Below are positions 14,698-24,130 of a stretch of DNA of 49,214 nucleotides, in pieces (position 1 is the stretch's first letter; the number at the start of each line of letters is the position of its first letter). Position numbers and translations under genes: made by a program. Source of the stretch: an uncultured Lachnospiraceae bacterium (GTDB lineage Bacteria > Bacillota > Clostridia > Lachnospirales > Lachnospiraceae); the NCBI GenBank assembly GCA_949948715.1, contig CATLGW010000018.1, positions 1-49,214 of the forward strand. The letters run 5' to 3'. Under the pieces are notes generated by a model that was not told the DNA's origin, made no database searches, and worked only from the letters and a program-made list of their open reading frames with translations.

Positions 14698-16371
14698 ATG
14701 AAAAAATGGCTGGAGAATTTGAAATTTTTTTGGAATGACAGAGTGTATGTGGCGTCCCTTGCCCTGACGGCAGCGTGCGGCTATGGCTTTCTCATCACCC
14801 ATGGAACGGTGGGGATCGACGACACGCCCTACGCCTACTATTTTGAGGAGGGGCTGGCGGCCATCGTGGGGCGCTGGGTGCTCTTTTTGTTGAACAAGCT
14901 TCTGCACTTTGCGGATTTTGCGCCGTTTTTTGCGGATTTGGCCGGGGTGTTGCTTCTGATGGCGGCAGCCACGGTGTGGTGTGTGCTGTTTCGCTGCGCT
15001 CTGGGGGAGGCGGCGCCCCGGCGAGGGTATCTGTTTTTTGCCCTGGTGTTTTTGTCCTGTCCTCTGATCAGCGAGGTGTACACCTATCATCTTCACAACG
15101 GAATTTCTCTGGGGTATCTGTGCTGCGGCATCAGCCTGTGCTTTTTCAGAGCGGGCCTGGAGGGCTTGGAAGCCCGGGGGACGGGGGGCGGGAGGCCCTG
15201 GAGGCGCGGGCTTCCCTTTTTGGCTGCGGCAGGGGGGCTGTGGATTGCCGTGGGCTGCTATGAGTCCCTGATGGTGGTGTGGCTGGTGGGAATTTTGCTG
15301 ACCCTCCTGGCGGAGCGGTATGGGGGGAAGCGGAGAAATGCGGCAGGTTCCCTTTTGTGTGGGGGTGGCGTGGCGGTGACGGCCGTTGTGCTGCGCAGTC
15401 TGACGGTGGCCGGACTCACCCGCCTCTTTGGACTGGAATATTTGAGGGAGGAGGCGGTGCAGCGTTCCGTGGCGGAGATGGCCTTATGGATGTTTCAGGA
15501 GGGGGCCTTTGCGGAGTTTGCCATGGCTCTGAAGCGGATGGCGGTGATGTACGGGGCCTTTGCCTATGCTTATTATCCTATTTTGATCTTTGTGCTGGCG
15601 GTGGCGGTGATCTGGCTCTTTGGTTTGTGGCGGGGCTTTCGGCAAAGGGATTGGGGTATCCTGTTTTTGACGGCCTGCATCCTCCCGGCGGCTTTTTTGC
15701 TGGTTCTGGTGGAGGGAAAGGCGACACTGTACCGTTCCGCCCAGTTTCTTCCGGTGGTCTGCGGATTTGGAGCCCTCGTGTTTTTCTATGCCGCCGGGAA
15801 TCTGGCGGACAGGCTTAAAGGGCGGATTGGGACCGCGGTCAGGGCGGCCGCCGCCTTGGTGCTGGCGGCGGTGGTGTGGAATCAATGCGTCGACCTGAAC
15901 CGTTGGTTCTATGTGGATGATCTGAAATATCAGGATGCCGTGAACACAGTCGGCAGAATCGCCCATGAACTGGAGAAAGATTTTGACGTCTCCAAGCCGG
16001 TGGTGTTCACGGGCACTTACGACATACCGGAAAGTCTGATTGCGGATGCCTATGTTCCCTACGGTTCGGAGACCTTTTTTAAGATCAACTTTCTCACCTC
16101 GTTTTTGGACGAGCATCTTCTGGAAAAGTTTTATCGACCCTATGGTGTGTGGGTGGCACAGACCCCCTCTCTGTCTGTGCTGGACTGGGGCCGGTATGCC
16201 TTTGGCGACGACACGGAGCTGGCGCGGTTTTTTCATATGCATGGGTTTGAGCTGACGCCTCTTTTGGGCGTGGACTATGAGGAGGCGGAGCGGCTCTCCC
16301 GGGATTGGCCCGAATTTCCCAGGGAGGGCTCCCTGGCGGATATGGGGGACTATATCATTGTACATTTTTAA
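14698..16371 (+). CDS. GtrII-like membrane glucosyltransferase-domain protein
   Basis: A 557-residue polytopic protein. The first loop reads GIDDTPY (Asp41-Asp42) and about 15 residues later EGLAAIVGRWV, the acidic pair and GRW of the GtrII-like Glucos_trans_II family (PF14264) of O-antigen and teichoic-acid glucosyltransferases. About eleven hydrophobic helices follow, then an extracytoplasmic C-terminal part of roughly 170 residues. GtrII enzymes take sugar from a polyprenyl-phosphate donor made by a GtrB-type GT2; such an enzyme is encoded at 38171. AAGGGA lies 6 bp before the ATG. A paralog with the same acidic and GRW spacing is at 36610. It overlaps the next gene. Confidence 0.65.
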   Translation: MKKWLENLKFFWNDRVYVASLALTAACGYGFLITHGTVGIDDTPYAYYFEEGLAAIVGRWVLFLLNKLLHFADFAPFFADLAGVLLLMAAATVWCVLFRCALGEAAPRRGYLFFALVFLSCPLISEVYTYHLHNGISLGYLCCGISLCFFRAGLEGLEARGTGGGRPWRRGLPFLAAAGGLWIAVGCYESLMVVWLVGILLTLLAERYGGKRRNAAGSLLCGGGVAVTAVVLRSLTVAGLTRLFGLEYLREEAVQRSVAEMALWMFQEGAFAEFAMALKRMAVMYGAFAYAYYPILIFVLAVAVIWLFGLWRGFRQRDWGILFLTACILPAAFLLVLVEGKATLYRSAQFLPVVCGFGALVFFYAAGNLADRLKGRIGTAVRAAAALVLAAVVWNQCVDLNRWFYVDDLKYQDAVNTVGRIAHELEKDFDVSKPVVFTGTYDIPESLIADAYVPYGSETFFKINFLTSFLDEHLLEKFYRPYGVWVAQTPSLSVLDWGRYAFGDDTELARFFHMHGFELTPLLGVDYEEAERLSRDWPEFPREGSLADMGDYIIVHF

Positions 16372-18157
16372 AAAAATTCGATACAAACGGGAAATTGCCA
16401 GAGGCTTTCTGGCCATGCTTGTCTTCGGGGCGCTGCTTTCATTTGTCCGGCGCACCACGGGGATTTATTTTGAGACCAACGACGACAGATATATCGCCTC
16501 GATTCTCTCCGGCGTGATCACGGGCAGCCCGGACGCTCATGTGATCTATGTGAATTACCTTCTGGCTCTTCCCCTGTCCTGGCTGTACCGCCTGACTGCG
16601 GCAGTGCCCTGGTACGGGGGAATGCTGGTGCTGCTTCAGTGGACGGCCTACGGGGCGGTGCTGGACAGCGCCTGGACAAGGTGCCGGGGATGGTTTTCTC
16701 TCCTTTCCGTAACGGCGGTGGCGGCGGGCTTTTTTGTCGCGTTTTATTACCTGACGGGGCTTTTGCAGTATACCTCCACTGCGGCCCTTTTGGCTATGGC
16801 GGGCTATGCCTGTCTGCTGTTACGCAGGAACCGAAAATCGGGATTTGTCTGGTTTATGGTCTTTGAGCTGCTCGGCTGTCTGCTGCGCAGTCAGGCTATG
16901 CTGATGCTGCAGCCTCTGGGGCTTGCGGCGGTGCTTGCGGCGGTTTGGCAGGACAGGAGAGTCGACTCGGGGGAAAAGATCAAAGGGATTTTGACGGTGG
17001 AGGCGGGAGTGATAGCGATCCTTTGTCTGGAGGCTGCAGGGAATTTCCTGGGCTACCAGGGCGCAGGCTGGGACAGATATGAACGGTTTAACGATACCAG
17101 GACATTGCTTTTTGATTATTACGGGAAGCCAGGGTATGAGGAGGTCAGCGATATTCTGGAGGAGGGGCATGTTTCAAGGGAACAGTATGAGGCTTACTGT
17201 TCTTATCTGATTTTGGACTGGAGGGCGGACGAGGACTGCGAGAAGCGTCTGGGGGCGTATGCGGCCGAGAGAGGAGAGACGCCCCTGGAGGCGGGGAGAC
17301 TCCTGGGACAGATTCGTGACGCCCGCAGGTCCGTTTCCTGGAAGGTAAGAGATGTGATCCTTGCGGCCTGGGGAATCTTTCTGCTGTGGATGCTTTTCAG
17401 CGGAAAGCTCAGAATGCTGTTGGGAGGAACGGCGCTGCTTAGCCTGGCCGGGACGGCGGTGTGGGGGTACCTGGTCTGGAAGGGGCGGACCCCTCTGCGG
17501 GTGACGCTTCCGCTGCTCGCCTGCGAGGTACTCCTGCTCTTGGCGTTGGTCTGGCGGGAATATGACAGCGCCCCTCCCGCCGCAGGGGAAGGGCAGGGGG
17601 CGCAGATCCTCGACCTCAGGGCGGGGCTTCGGGCGCTGTGCGCTGCGCGGGGAGCGGGACTGTGGAGAAAGGTCCTTCTTCTGTTTGGATGCGCCTGCTT
17701 CTGTGGGGCGGGCATTTCCTCCGGCAGATTGCAGTGCCGTTATGTGAAGGAGATGAACCAGGGGCAGCAAATTTTTATGGAGGGGCTTCGGGAAATCCAA
17801 GCCTATTGCGGGGAGCATCCCGGAAACCGTTATCTCCTGGACGCAAACTCTTTGAGCTCCTACAAGGGAAGCGCCTTTGAAACCTCAGTGTATCAAAGCT
17901 TCAACGCGGTGCTCGGGGGAGGGTGGTTTTCCACCGGACCTGCCGTGCAGAGGCGGCTGGAGGAGTATCTGGGAACCGGGCAGGGATTTTACTTTCTGAT
18001 ATACGCCGACGGCGGACAGGAGGATACCCCGCAGTTTGCCTACCTGGTACGGGAGATGGGCGGGGAGCCTGAGCTGGCGGACCGGTGGAGGGCCTCCCAC
18101 GGCGGGGACTATGCGGTGTACTATTTTGAGGGGGCCTTTCCCTTCTCGGCGGAATGA
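16358..18157 (+). CDS. Polytopic membrane protein, GT-C-like, family not recognised
   Basis: About 599 residues with roughly twelve hydrophobic helices. The first extracytoplasmic loop is FETNDDRYIASILSG, then TGSPDAHVIYVNYLLALP. An Asp-Asp pair in the first loop followed by a PD-H motif recurs in Clostridia membrane proteins of presumed GT-C fold, but I cannot name the family. No ATG with a ribosome site lies near the start: the longest frame begins at 16277 inside the previous gene, while the TTG at 16358 has GGGGGA upstream and gives a sensible basic start (FKKIRYKR) before helix 1. An ATG at 16415 is a shorter alternative. The overlap with the upstream gene suggests coupling. Confidence 0.6.
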   Translation: MYIFKKIRYKREIARGFLAMLVFGALLSFVRRTTGIYFETNDDRYIASILSGVITGSPDAHVIYVNYLLALPLSWLYRLTAAVPWYGGMLVLLQWTAYGAVLDSAWTRCRGWFSLLSVTAVAAGFFVAFYYLTGLLQYTSTAALLAMAGYACLLLRRNRKSGFVWFMVFELLGCLLRSQAMLMLQPLGLAAVLAAVWQDRRVDSGEKIKGILTVEAGVIAILCLEAAGNFLGYQGAGWDRYERFNDTRTLLFDYYGKPGYEEVSDILEEGHVSREQYEAYCSYLILDWRADEDCEKRLGAYAAERGETPLEAGRLLGQIRDARRSVSWKVRDVILAAWGIFLLWMLFSGKLRMLLGGTALLSLAGTAVWGYLVWKGRTPLRVTLPLLACEVLLLLALVWREYDSAPPAAGEGQGAQILDLRAGLRALCAARGAGLWRKVLLLFGCACFCGAGISSGRLQCRYVKEMNQGQQIFMEGLREIQAYCGEHPGNRYLLDANSLSSYKGSAFETSVYQSFNAVLGGGWFSTGPAVQRRLEEYLGTGQGFYFLIYADGGQEDTPQFAYLVREMGGEPELADRWRASHGGDYAVYYFEGAFPFSAE

Positions 18158-18182
18158 GGGAAGAGAGGACGAGTGAGGTCAA

Positions 18183-20087
18183 ATGAGCAAAAGGATGGAG
18201 AAGGCTGAGAGAAAGCTTTGGTCTTTGATAGAGAAAATTCCCTGGTTTTGGCTGGGATTTACGGCGGTGCTGGTGCTGGCCCTGCCCTATTTCGTGTTGG
18301 GCAGCCGCTGTTATGTGCAGATTACCGACCAGTTGGACGGCGAGGTGCTCAATTATATTTACCGGGCGAAGTATCTGTTTTCCGGGGAGGATGTGATACC
18401 GGAATTTATGGGCGGCATGGGGAAAAACGCCATGACGCTGCCGGCTCCTGGGGGGGTTCTGTTTTACAGGCTGCTTCCTCCCTTTGCAGCCTTTGCTGCC
18501 ATGCACATTTTTATGGCAGCGGCGGGGTATGGGGGGATGTATCTGCTTGCCAGGCGTCTGACGGGCTCTTCCCTGATCGCCTGCCTGGCGGCGGGGATCT
18601 TTGTCTGTCTTCCCCTCTATCCCGTGTACGGCCTGTCCGTCTCGGGGCAGCCGCTTCTTCTGTGGGCGGTGATCCGCTGCTGTGAGGCCGGGGGATCTGC
18701 GGGAAAAAAGTGGAAATACTATCTGTGCATTCTGCTGTACGCGGTGACTTCCTCCCTGGCGTTGGCCGGCTTTGCCTGTCTGGGGGTGTTGGCCTTTGCC
18801 TGGCTGTGGTGTCTCCTGACCCGGCGAAGGCGGATTTGCCGGGAGCTGGGAATCGTTATTTTGCTGTTATCGGGGGGCTTCCTTGTCTGTAACGTGGGAC
18901 TTTTGGCGGGATTTCTTGGCCTGGGGGAGAGCTGCGCGCCCCACAGGGAGGAGATGGTGCTGGCGGCCATGCCGGACTGGCAGGGATATTTCCGAGAGAT
19001 TTTTTTAGAGGGCGGGGCCTATGTGAAATCCTACAACGGCGTGATCGTCCTGCTCACGGCGGCGGTGCTGGTCCTGGATCCCCTGATGTTTTGGGGGAAA
19101 GCCGGGGGCTTCGGGCAGGGAAGAGAGGATGCCGTGGGGGCGAGAGAGCAAAGGGAGGCAGAGGCAAAGGAGAGCGGGGGAACCCGGGGGCTTTCGGGCC
19201 GGGGAGCCTACCGGGCGGTGGCGGCGGCGTCTGCCCTGGTTTTTGTGCTCTCCGCTCTGGCCGTCATCTGGCGGACCCAGTGGATGACGGAGCTGCGTAT
19301 GTCACTGGGGGGCCCGGCGAAGACCTTTCAGGCGGACCGGGTCTGCTGGCTGCTTCCCCTGTGCTGGTATACCCTTCTTGCGCTGGATCTGTATATTCTG
19401 CTGCGCAGATGGAGGGGATGGCTTTTGCTTCGCTGGGGCGCGGCGGTGGCGGCAGTCGGGGCGCTGTGCTTTACGGTCTATGAAAACAGCACGATATACC
19501 ACAATCTGCGTTTGATGATTTTCCCCGAAACCTACCATCTGATGAACTGGGAGGACTATTATGCGGAGGACGTGTACGGGCAAATAGACGATTTCCTTCA
19601 GAGGGACAAGGCCTCTTACCGGGTGGCCAGCCTGGGGGTCAATCCGGCGGCCGCGCTGTATAACGGATTTTACACCCTGGACGGATACTCCAATTTTTAT
19701 TCCCTGGACTACAAGCACGAATTTCGGGAGATCATCCACCGGGAGCTGGCAAAGAACCAGGAGACCCGGGTCTACTTTGACGCCTGGGGGAATCGGTGTT
19801 ACCTGTTAAACAGTGAGACGGGCAATTATATGACCGTAGGAAAGAACGCGGGAAGCTCCTATCAGAATCTGGAGCTGGACACCGGAAAAATGTACGAGAT
19901 GGGGGCGAGATACCTCTTTGCCGCCATGCCTGTGGACAACTGGAGAGAGCTGGGGCTCATTCCCGTCAGAGAGGAGCCCTTCGAGACGCCGGAGAGTTAC
20001 TATGCCATTTGGGTGTATGAGATTTCGGGACAGAAAACCGGCAGACAAAGAACTGTTTTACTAACTTTCCAAAATGTGGTAAAATAA
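18183..20087 (+). CDS. DUF6044-like polytopic membrane protein (copy 1)
   Basis: A 634-residue protein with about twelve hydrophobic helices and an extracytoplasmic C-terminal domain of about 190 residues. Landmarks are PYFVLGSRCYVQITDQLDGE in loop 1, PEFMGGMGKNA, FQADRVCWLLPLCWY, and NPAAALYNGFYTLDGYSN followed by WGNRCYLL in the C-terminal domain. All of these recur in the protein at 41840, so the two are clear paralogs. I recall this architecture as DUF6044, related to the YfhO-type membrane proteins; a transferase role outside the membrane is inference from the GT-C-like layout and the locus. An Arg/Glu/Gly-rich insert (about residues 310-340) is absent from copy 2. Confidence 0.65.
   Translation: MSKRMEKAERKLWSLIEKIPWFWLGFTAVLVLALPYFVLGSRCYVQITDQLDGEVLNYIYRAKYLFSGEDVIPEFMGGMGKNAMTLPAPGGVLFYRLLPPFAAFAAMHIFMAAAGYGGMYLLARRLTGSSLIACLAAGIFVCLPLYPVYGLSVSGQPLLLWAVIRCCEAGGSAGKKWKYYLCILLYAVTSSLALAGFACLGVLAFAWLWCLLTRRRRICRELGIVILLLSGGFLVCNVGLLAGFLGLGESCAPHREEMVLAAMPDWQGYFREIFLEGGAYVKSYNGVIVLLTAAVLVLDPLMFWGKAGGFGQGREDAVGAREQREAEAKESGGTRGLSGRGAYRAVAAASALVFVLSALAVIWRTQWMTELRMSLGGPAKTFQADRVCWLLPLCWYTLLALDLYILLRRWRGWLLLRWGAAVAAVGALCFTVYENSTIYHNLRLMIFPETYHLMNWEDYYAEDVYGQIDDFLQRDKASYRVASLGVNPAAALYNGFYTLDGYSNFYSLDYKHEFREIIHRELAKNQETRVYFDAWGNRCYLLNSETGNYMTVGKNAGSSYQNLELDTGKMYEMGARYLFAAMPVDNWRELGLIPVREEPFETPESYYAIWVYEISGQKTGRQRTVLLTFQNVVK
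20057..20085 (+). promoter_or_regulatory. Internal promoter ahead of the nonulosonyltransferase-like gene
   Basis: TTTACT (20057-20062), a 17-bp spacer and TAAAAT (20080-20085) preceded by TGG. It sits in an AT-rich patch inside the last codons of the previous gene, 45 bp before the ATG at 20130, and would start a second transcription unit. Confidence 0.6.
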
Positions 20088-20129
20088 TATGTATTTATGT
20101 TTTAAATCCTTTTCGCGGGAGAAGCTTGG

Positions 20130-21218
20130 ATGAAGGACAGAATTTATGTGTGTCATACCTACTACCATGTGTATGTGACCTTTTTAAAGGAATTCAAGCA
20201 CAGGGAGCAGTGCCGGGAGGCCGGAAGGGAGCCCGGAGGAGCTTCCTTAGTGCTGTCCCGAATGTCCATTGATTTCGAAAATCTCAAATCCAGGGTGGAG
20301 AGCACGGGCCTCTTTGAGGAGGTGGTGGAGTTTGACGAGAAGCGGGAGGATTTTTTCCCGGAGCTTGCCAAGTGGAGGAGGGGCGCGGGAAATTTTCTCG
20401 GAAACCTCCTGTGCCGCATCCGCTTCACCAGGGAGTACGCCAGACTGGAGGCTCCCTTTGTGCCGGTGGATTTCAGGGATTATAAGGATATATATGTCTA
20501 CTGCGATTCCGACCCCATTGGATATTATCTGAACCAATATAAAATCCCCTATCACGCCCTGGAGGACGGGCTGAACTGTCTGAAGAACTTTGACGCCGCC
20601 CGCTACGACAACAGAGGGCATTTTGGCCTGAAGGCCTTTCTCTCCAGGAGGCTCAATCTTATCTTCGTCCAGAACGGATACGGAAAATATTGTCTGGACA
20701 TGGAGGTGAACGACAGCTCCTTGATCCGCTATCCCTGCCCCCGTTATATCGACGAGCCCAGGCAGGCGCTGATGGACAGGCTTTTACCGGAGGAAAAGGA
20801 GCTGATTCTGCAGGCCTTTGTGCGGGACAAGGAGCGGCTGGAGAGACAGCTTGCGGGGAGCTGCGGCAAGGGGGACGCCATTTTGATTTTGACGGATCCT
20901 CTCTGCAGTCTCTCCGTGCGGGAGCGTATTTTCAGAGATATCATCGCGAGATATGAACCGGAGGGCACGATTTTTCTGAAACCCCATCCCAGGGATGTGC
21001 TGGATTATCGGAGGCTGTTTTCCGAATATCCTCAGTTTGACGCCACGGTGCCCATGGAGATACTGAATTTCTTTCCGGGCATCCGGTTTCGGAAGGTGGT
21101 GGCGGTGCTGACGGAGGTCAAGGCCATCGGGTTTGCCGACGAGGTGGTGCGACTTGGGGAGGACTTCATGGATGCCTACGAGGATCCCCTGATTCACCGT
21201 CAGAACGAGCAGATATAG
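20130..21218 (+). CDS. Putative CMP-nonulosonate-dependent transferase (GT52-like)
   Basis: A 362-residue soluble protein opening IYVCHTYYHVYVTFLKE, like GT52 family members. It carries both short motifs shared by bacterial sialyltransferase families GT38, GT52 and GT80: a D/E-D/E-G motif (LEDG, residues 144-147) and an HP motif (FLKPHPRD, His286-Pro287). The third C-terminal Ser/Thr motif is not clear. In a locus that makes a CMP-activated nonulosonic acid, this is the best candidate for the enzyme transferring it, acting in the cytoplasm before export. It has its own promoter and is followed 20 bp later by an ABC exporter. Whether the donor is CMP-pseudaminic acid or a derivative cannot be told. 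Confidence 0.65.
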   Translation: MKDRIYVCHTYYHVYVTFLKEFKHREQCREAGREPGGASLVLSRMSIDFENLKSRVESTGLFEEVVEFDEKREDFFPELAKWRRGAGNFLGNLLCRIRFTREYARLEAPFVPVDFRDYKDIYVYCDSDPIGYYLNQYKIPYHALEDGLNCLKNFDAARYDNRGHFGLKAFLSRRLNLIFVQNGYGKYCLDMEVNDSSLIRYPCPRYIDEPRQALMDRLLPEEKELILQAFVRDKERLERQLAGSCGKGDAILILTDPLCSLSVRERIFRDIIARYEPEGTIFLKPHPRDVLDYRRLFSEYPQFDATVPMEILNFFPGIRFRKVVAVLTEVKAIGFADEVVRLGEDFMDAYEDPLIHRQNEQI

Positions 21219-21238
21219 AGAAAGGCACAGCTATTTCT

Positions 21239-22978
21239 ATGAGGCAGATTATTAAAAAATTACAAGTGTTATTAGATAGAAAGCAAAAGCGCACCATGGC
21301 GGGACTGATGGTTTTGATGGTCATAGGGGCTTTTTTGCAGACCGCCGGAGTGGGTATGCTGGTGCAGGTGGTGCAGGTGGTCATCGACCCCGGGGCCGTG
21401 AGGGACAGCCGGATTGCAGGGATGCTCTATGAGGGGATGGGATTTGAGGACTACGGGGACTTTTCCGTGGCGGTGATGGCGCTTTTGATTTTGGTCTTTG
21501 TGGTGAAGAATATCTTTTTGTACGTTCAGCAGAAATTGACCCTGTCGTTCATCTACACCAATCAGTTCCGCACCTCGGAGCGCATGATGCGCAATTATCT
21601 GCGCAGGGGGTACGAGTTTTACCTGAGTGCGGACACGGCGGTGGTGCAGCGCAGCATCACCTCCGATGTGAACAATATGTACGCTTTGATTCTGGCCCTT
21701 CTGCAGATGATGTCCGACGGGGTGGTTTCCCTGTTTATCATCAGCTACTGCCTGTTTACCAACGGCGCCATGACCATTCTCCTGGCGGCGGTGCTGACGG
21801 TCCTGATGTATATGGTCAAGAAAGTGCTGAAGCCCATAATGTACAAGGCGGGAAAGGACAATCAGGACTATTACAGCGGTCTCTTTAAGTGGATCTCCCA
21901 GACGGTGCAGGGGATCAAGGAGGTGAAGGTGGCCGGCAAGGAGCGGTATTTTGTGGAGGAGTACAAAAAGTGCGGCAGGGGTTATGTGGAGGCGGTGCAG
22001 CGCTACAGCCTGTACAACAATATCCCCAAGCTTTTGATAGAGACGGCCTGTGTGGCTGCCATGGTGGGCTATATGATCTTTCTGGTGACCACGGGCATGG
22101 ACGCGGAGGAAATGCTGAATGTGTTCACCACCCTGGCGGCGGCCGCTTTTATTCTGCTGCCCTGCGTGAACCGCATCAACAACCAGATCAACTCCATTGC
22201 CTATTTCGAGCCCTTTTTCATGGGAGTCAGCGACAACCTTCAGGATGAGATCGGCGAGGAGAAGGTGGATATGTCCTTCGCCGACGATGGGGAGGAGAAG
22301 CTTCCCATACGGGAGAAAATTGAGCTAAAGAATATCACCTACGCCTACCCGGGCACGGAAAAGCTGATTCTGGACCATGCGGAAATGACCATACCCGTGG
22401 GAGCCTCCGTGGGAATTGTGGGAACCTCCGGCGCAGGCAAGAGCACGGTGGTGAATGTTCTCCTGGGGCTTTTGGAGATGAAGGAGGGAGATATCCGCGC
22501 CGACGGCCAGGACGTGACAGAGCATTACCGGGCGTGGCTAAGGAACGTGGGCTATATTCCCCAGATGATCTTTATGCTGGACGACAGCATCCGCAAGAAT
22601 GTAGCTTTCGGGGTGCCGGAGGAGGAGATTGACCAGGGGCGGGTGTGGGAGGTGCTGCGGGAAGCGCAGATGGACGAATTTGTGAGATCTCTGCCCCAGG
22701 GGATGGACACCGGCATCGGGGAGCAGGGAATCCGCCTCTCCGGCGGCCAGAGACAGCGCATCGGCATTGCCAGGGCCCTGTACAATGACCCGGAGGTCCT
22801 GATTCTGGACGAGGCCACCTCCGCCCTGGACAATGACACCGAGGCGGCTATCATGGAGTCCATCAACCGGCTTCACGGCAAAAAGACGCTGGTGATCATA
22901 GCCCACAGACTCCAGACCATCGAGAAGTGCGACCTGGTGTACCGGGTGGAGGAGGGGAAGATTGTCAGATGCCCGTAG
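21239..22978 (+). CDS. ABC transporter with fused membrane and ATPase domains (MsbA/PglK type)
   Basis: A 579-residue half-transporter. The N-terminal half has six hydrophobic helices. The ATPase half has Walker A GTSGAGKST (395-403), a Q-loop in VGYIPQMIFML, signature LSGGQRQR (from about 500), Walker B LILDEATSALD, and the switch His in VIIAHRLQTI. It should work as a homodimer. The order nonulosonyltransferase, ABC protein, glycosyltransferase resembles PglK-type flippases for lipid-linked glycans, so export of an undecaprenyl-linked oligosaccharide is the most likely role. It is the only complete transporter in the locus and no Wzx was seen. The ribosome site is weak (AAAGG, 12 bp upstream). 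Confidence 0.85.
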   Translation: MRQIIKKLQVLLDRKQKRTMAGLMVLMVIGAFLQTAGVGMLVQVVQVVIDPGAVRDSRIAGMLYEGMGFEDYGDFSVAVMALLILVFVVKNIFLYVQQKLTLSFIYTNQFRTSERMMRNYLRRGYEFYLSADTAVVQRSITSDVNNMYALILALLQMMSDGVVSLFIISYCLFTNGAMTILLAAVLTVLMYMVKKVLKPIMYKAGKDNQDYYSGLFKWISQTVQGIKEVKVAGKERYFVEEYKKCGRGYVEAVQRYSLYNNIPKLLIETACVAAMVGYMIFLVTTGMDAEEMLNVFTTLAAAAFILLPCVNRINNQINSIAYFEPFFMGVSDNLQDEIGEEKVDMSFADDGEEKLPIREKIELKNITYAYPGTEKLILDHAEMTIPVGASVGIVGTSGAGKSTVVNVLLGLLEMKEGDIRADGQDVTEHYRAWLRNVGYIPQMIFMLDDSIRKNVAFGVPEEEIDQGRVWEVLREAQMDEFVRSLPQGMDTGIGEQGIRLSGGQRQRIGIARALYNDPEVLILDEATSALDNDTEAAIMESINRLHGKKTLVIIAHRLQTIEKCDLVYRVEEGKIVRCP

Positions 22979-22988
22979 GGAGGTTATT

Positions 22989-24005
22989 ATGAAGCTCAGT
23001 GTGATCGTGCCTGTGTACAACATGGCGGCTGGGGGAAAACTGAATTTCTGCCTGGACTCTCTGGTGAACCAGACCATAGGGGATTACGAGATTCTGGCGG
23101 TGGACGACGCCTCCACGGACAATTCCCCTATGATACTTAAAGAGTATGAGAGGCGGTATCCGGACAGGGTGAAAGCCATATTGTGCAGCGAGAACCGCAG
23201 GCAGGGAGGCGCTAAGAACCGGGGACTTTTGGAGGCCGGGGGAGAGTGGGTGGGCTTTGTGGACAGTGACGACTGGGTGTCGCCGGATTATTACGAGAAG
23301 CTCCTGTCCCGGGCGGAGGAGACCGGGGCCGATATGGTGGGCTGCGACTACAGCCTGGTGGAGGAGCATACCTACCGGGTGGGCCGGGTGGTGCAAAACA
23401 ACACCGCCGATCAGACGGGGGTGCTTGACGAGGAGAGACACAGGCGGCTTTTGATGCGGCCGGGCAGCATGGTGTTAAAAATTTACAGGCATGATGTCAT
23501 CCGGAAATTCGGGCTTCATTTCCCGGAGGGGATATTTTATGAGGACAACTGCGCGGGGCCTCTGTGGTCGCTGTACTTTACCCATTTTGAGCGGGTGGAG
23601 GAGCCCCTGTACTACTATTACCAGCATCAGGTGTCCACGGTGCATCGGATCACGGAGGAAAAATGCAGGGACCGCATGAGGGCCGGGGAGCTTCTCTATG
23701 AGGAATGCGCCCGGAGGGGGTTTCTTGAGAAATATCATCGTGAGATCGAATATCGGTTTACGGAAATTTATTATGTGAACACACTGTTTTCCTATCTGTC
23801 GGGGGCGGCAAGGCCCCGGCTGTCCTTTGTGCGTATGCTGCGCCGGGGCATGGAAGCGCGCTTTCCGGAATTTCTGGACAATCCCTACTACAGGGAGCTT
23901 ACGGGGGCCGAGGAACAGGAGCTGACCGCGCTGCAACACCGGTCGGATCTGCTGTTCTGGCTGGTGTATTGGGCCAAGCGGGGCGTACGCAGACTGAAAG
24001 CGTGA
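22989..24005 (+). CDS. GT2 family glycosyltransferase
   Basis: A 338-residue cytoplasmic enzyme with a GT-A fold: LSVIVPVYNMAAGG at the start, AVDDASTDNS (37-46), GGAKNRGL and FVDSDDW (metal-binding DSDD at 92-95). A C-terminal half with EDNCAGPLW and YYYYQHQVSTVHR is typical of WaaB/EpsJ-like GT2 enzymes of capsule and LOS loci. It transfers one sugar from a nucleotide donor to the growing lipid-linked glycan. GGGAGG lies about 6 bp before the ATG, which overlaps nothing; the gap to the ABC gene is 10 bp. The donor sugar cannot be deduced. A 125-bp stretch without recognised features follows. Confidence 0.85.
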   Translation: MKLSVIVPVYNMAAGGKLNFCLDSLVNQTIGDYEILAVDDASTDNSPMILKEYERRYPDRVKAILCSENRRQGGAKNRGLLEAGGEWVGFVDSDDWVSPDYYEKLLSRAEETGADMVGCDYSLVEEHTYRVGRVVQNNTADQTGVLDEERHRRLLMRPGSMVLKIYRHDVIRKFGLHFPEGIFYEDNCAGPLWSLYFTHFERVEEPLYYYYQHQVSTVHRITEEKCRDRMRAGELLYEECARRGFLEKYHREIEYRFTEIYYVNTLFSYLSGAARPRLSFVRMLRRGMEARFPEFLDNPYYRELTGAEEQELTALQHRSDLLFWLVYWAKRGVRRLKA

Positions 24006-24130
24006 AGAGAAGTTCTAAGGTCCCGGCAAAGGCTCCTGGCGGTTAGGGAGACGGAAGAGAGACGATGGTTTGGCGGCCCGGTGAGAAGCGGGTATAGGAA
24101 TGTCCGAAAATTTTTGAGAGGCAGGGCGAG

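Noticed and set aside
13135..15096. Long leftward open frame of about 650 codons opposite the GT39-like and GtrII-like genes
   Set aside because: It mirrors the GC-rich codons of the plus-strand genes, is rich in His/Gln/Pro/Arg without any domain, and lacks a ribosome site.
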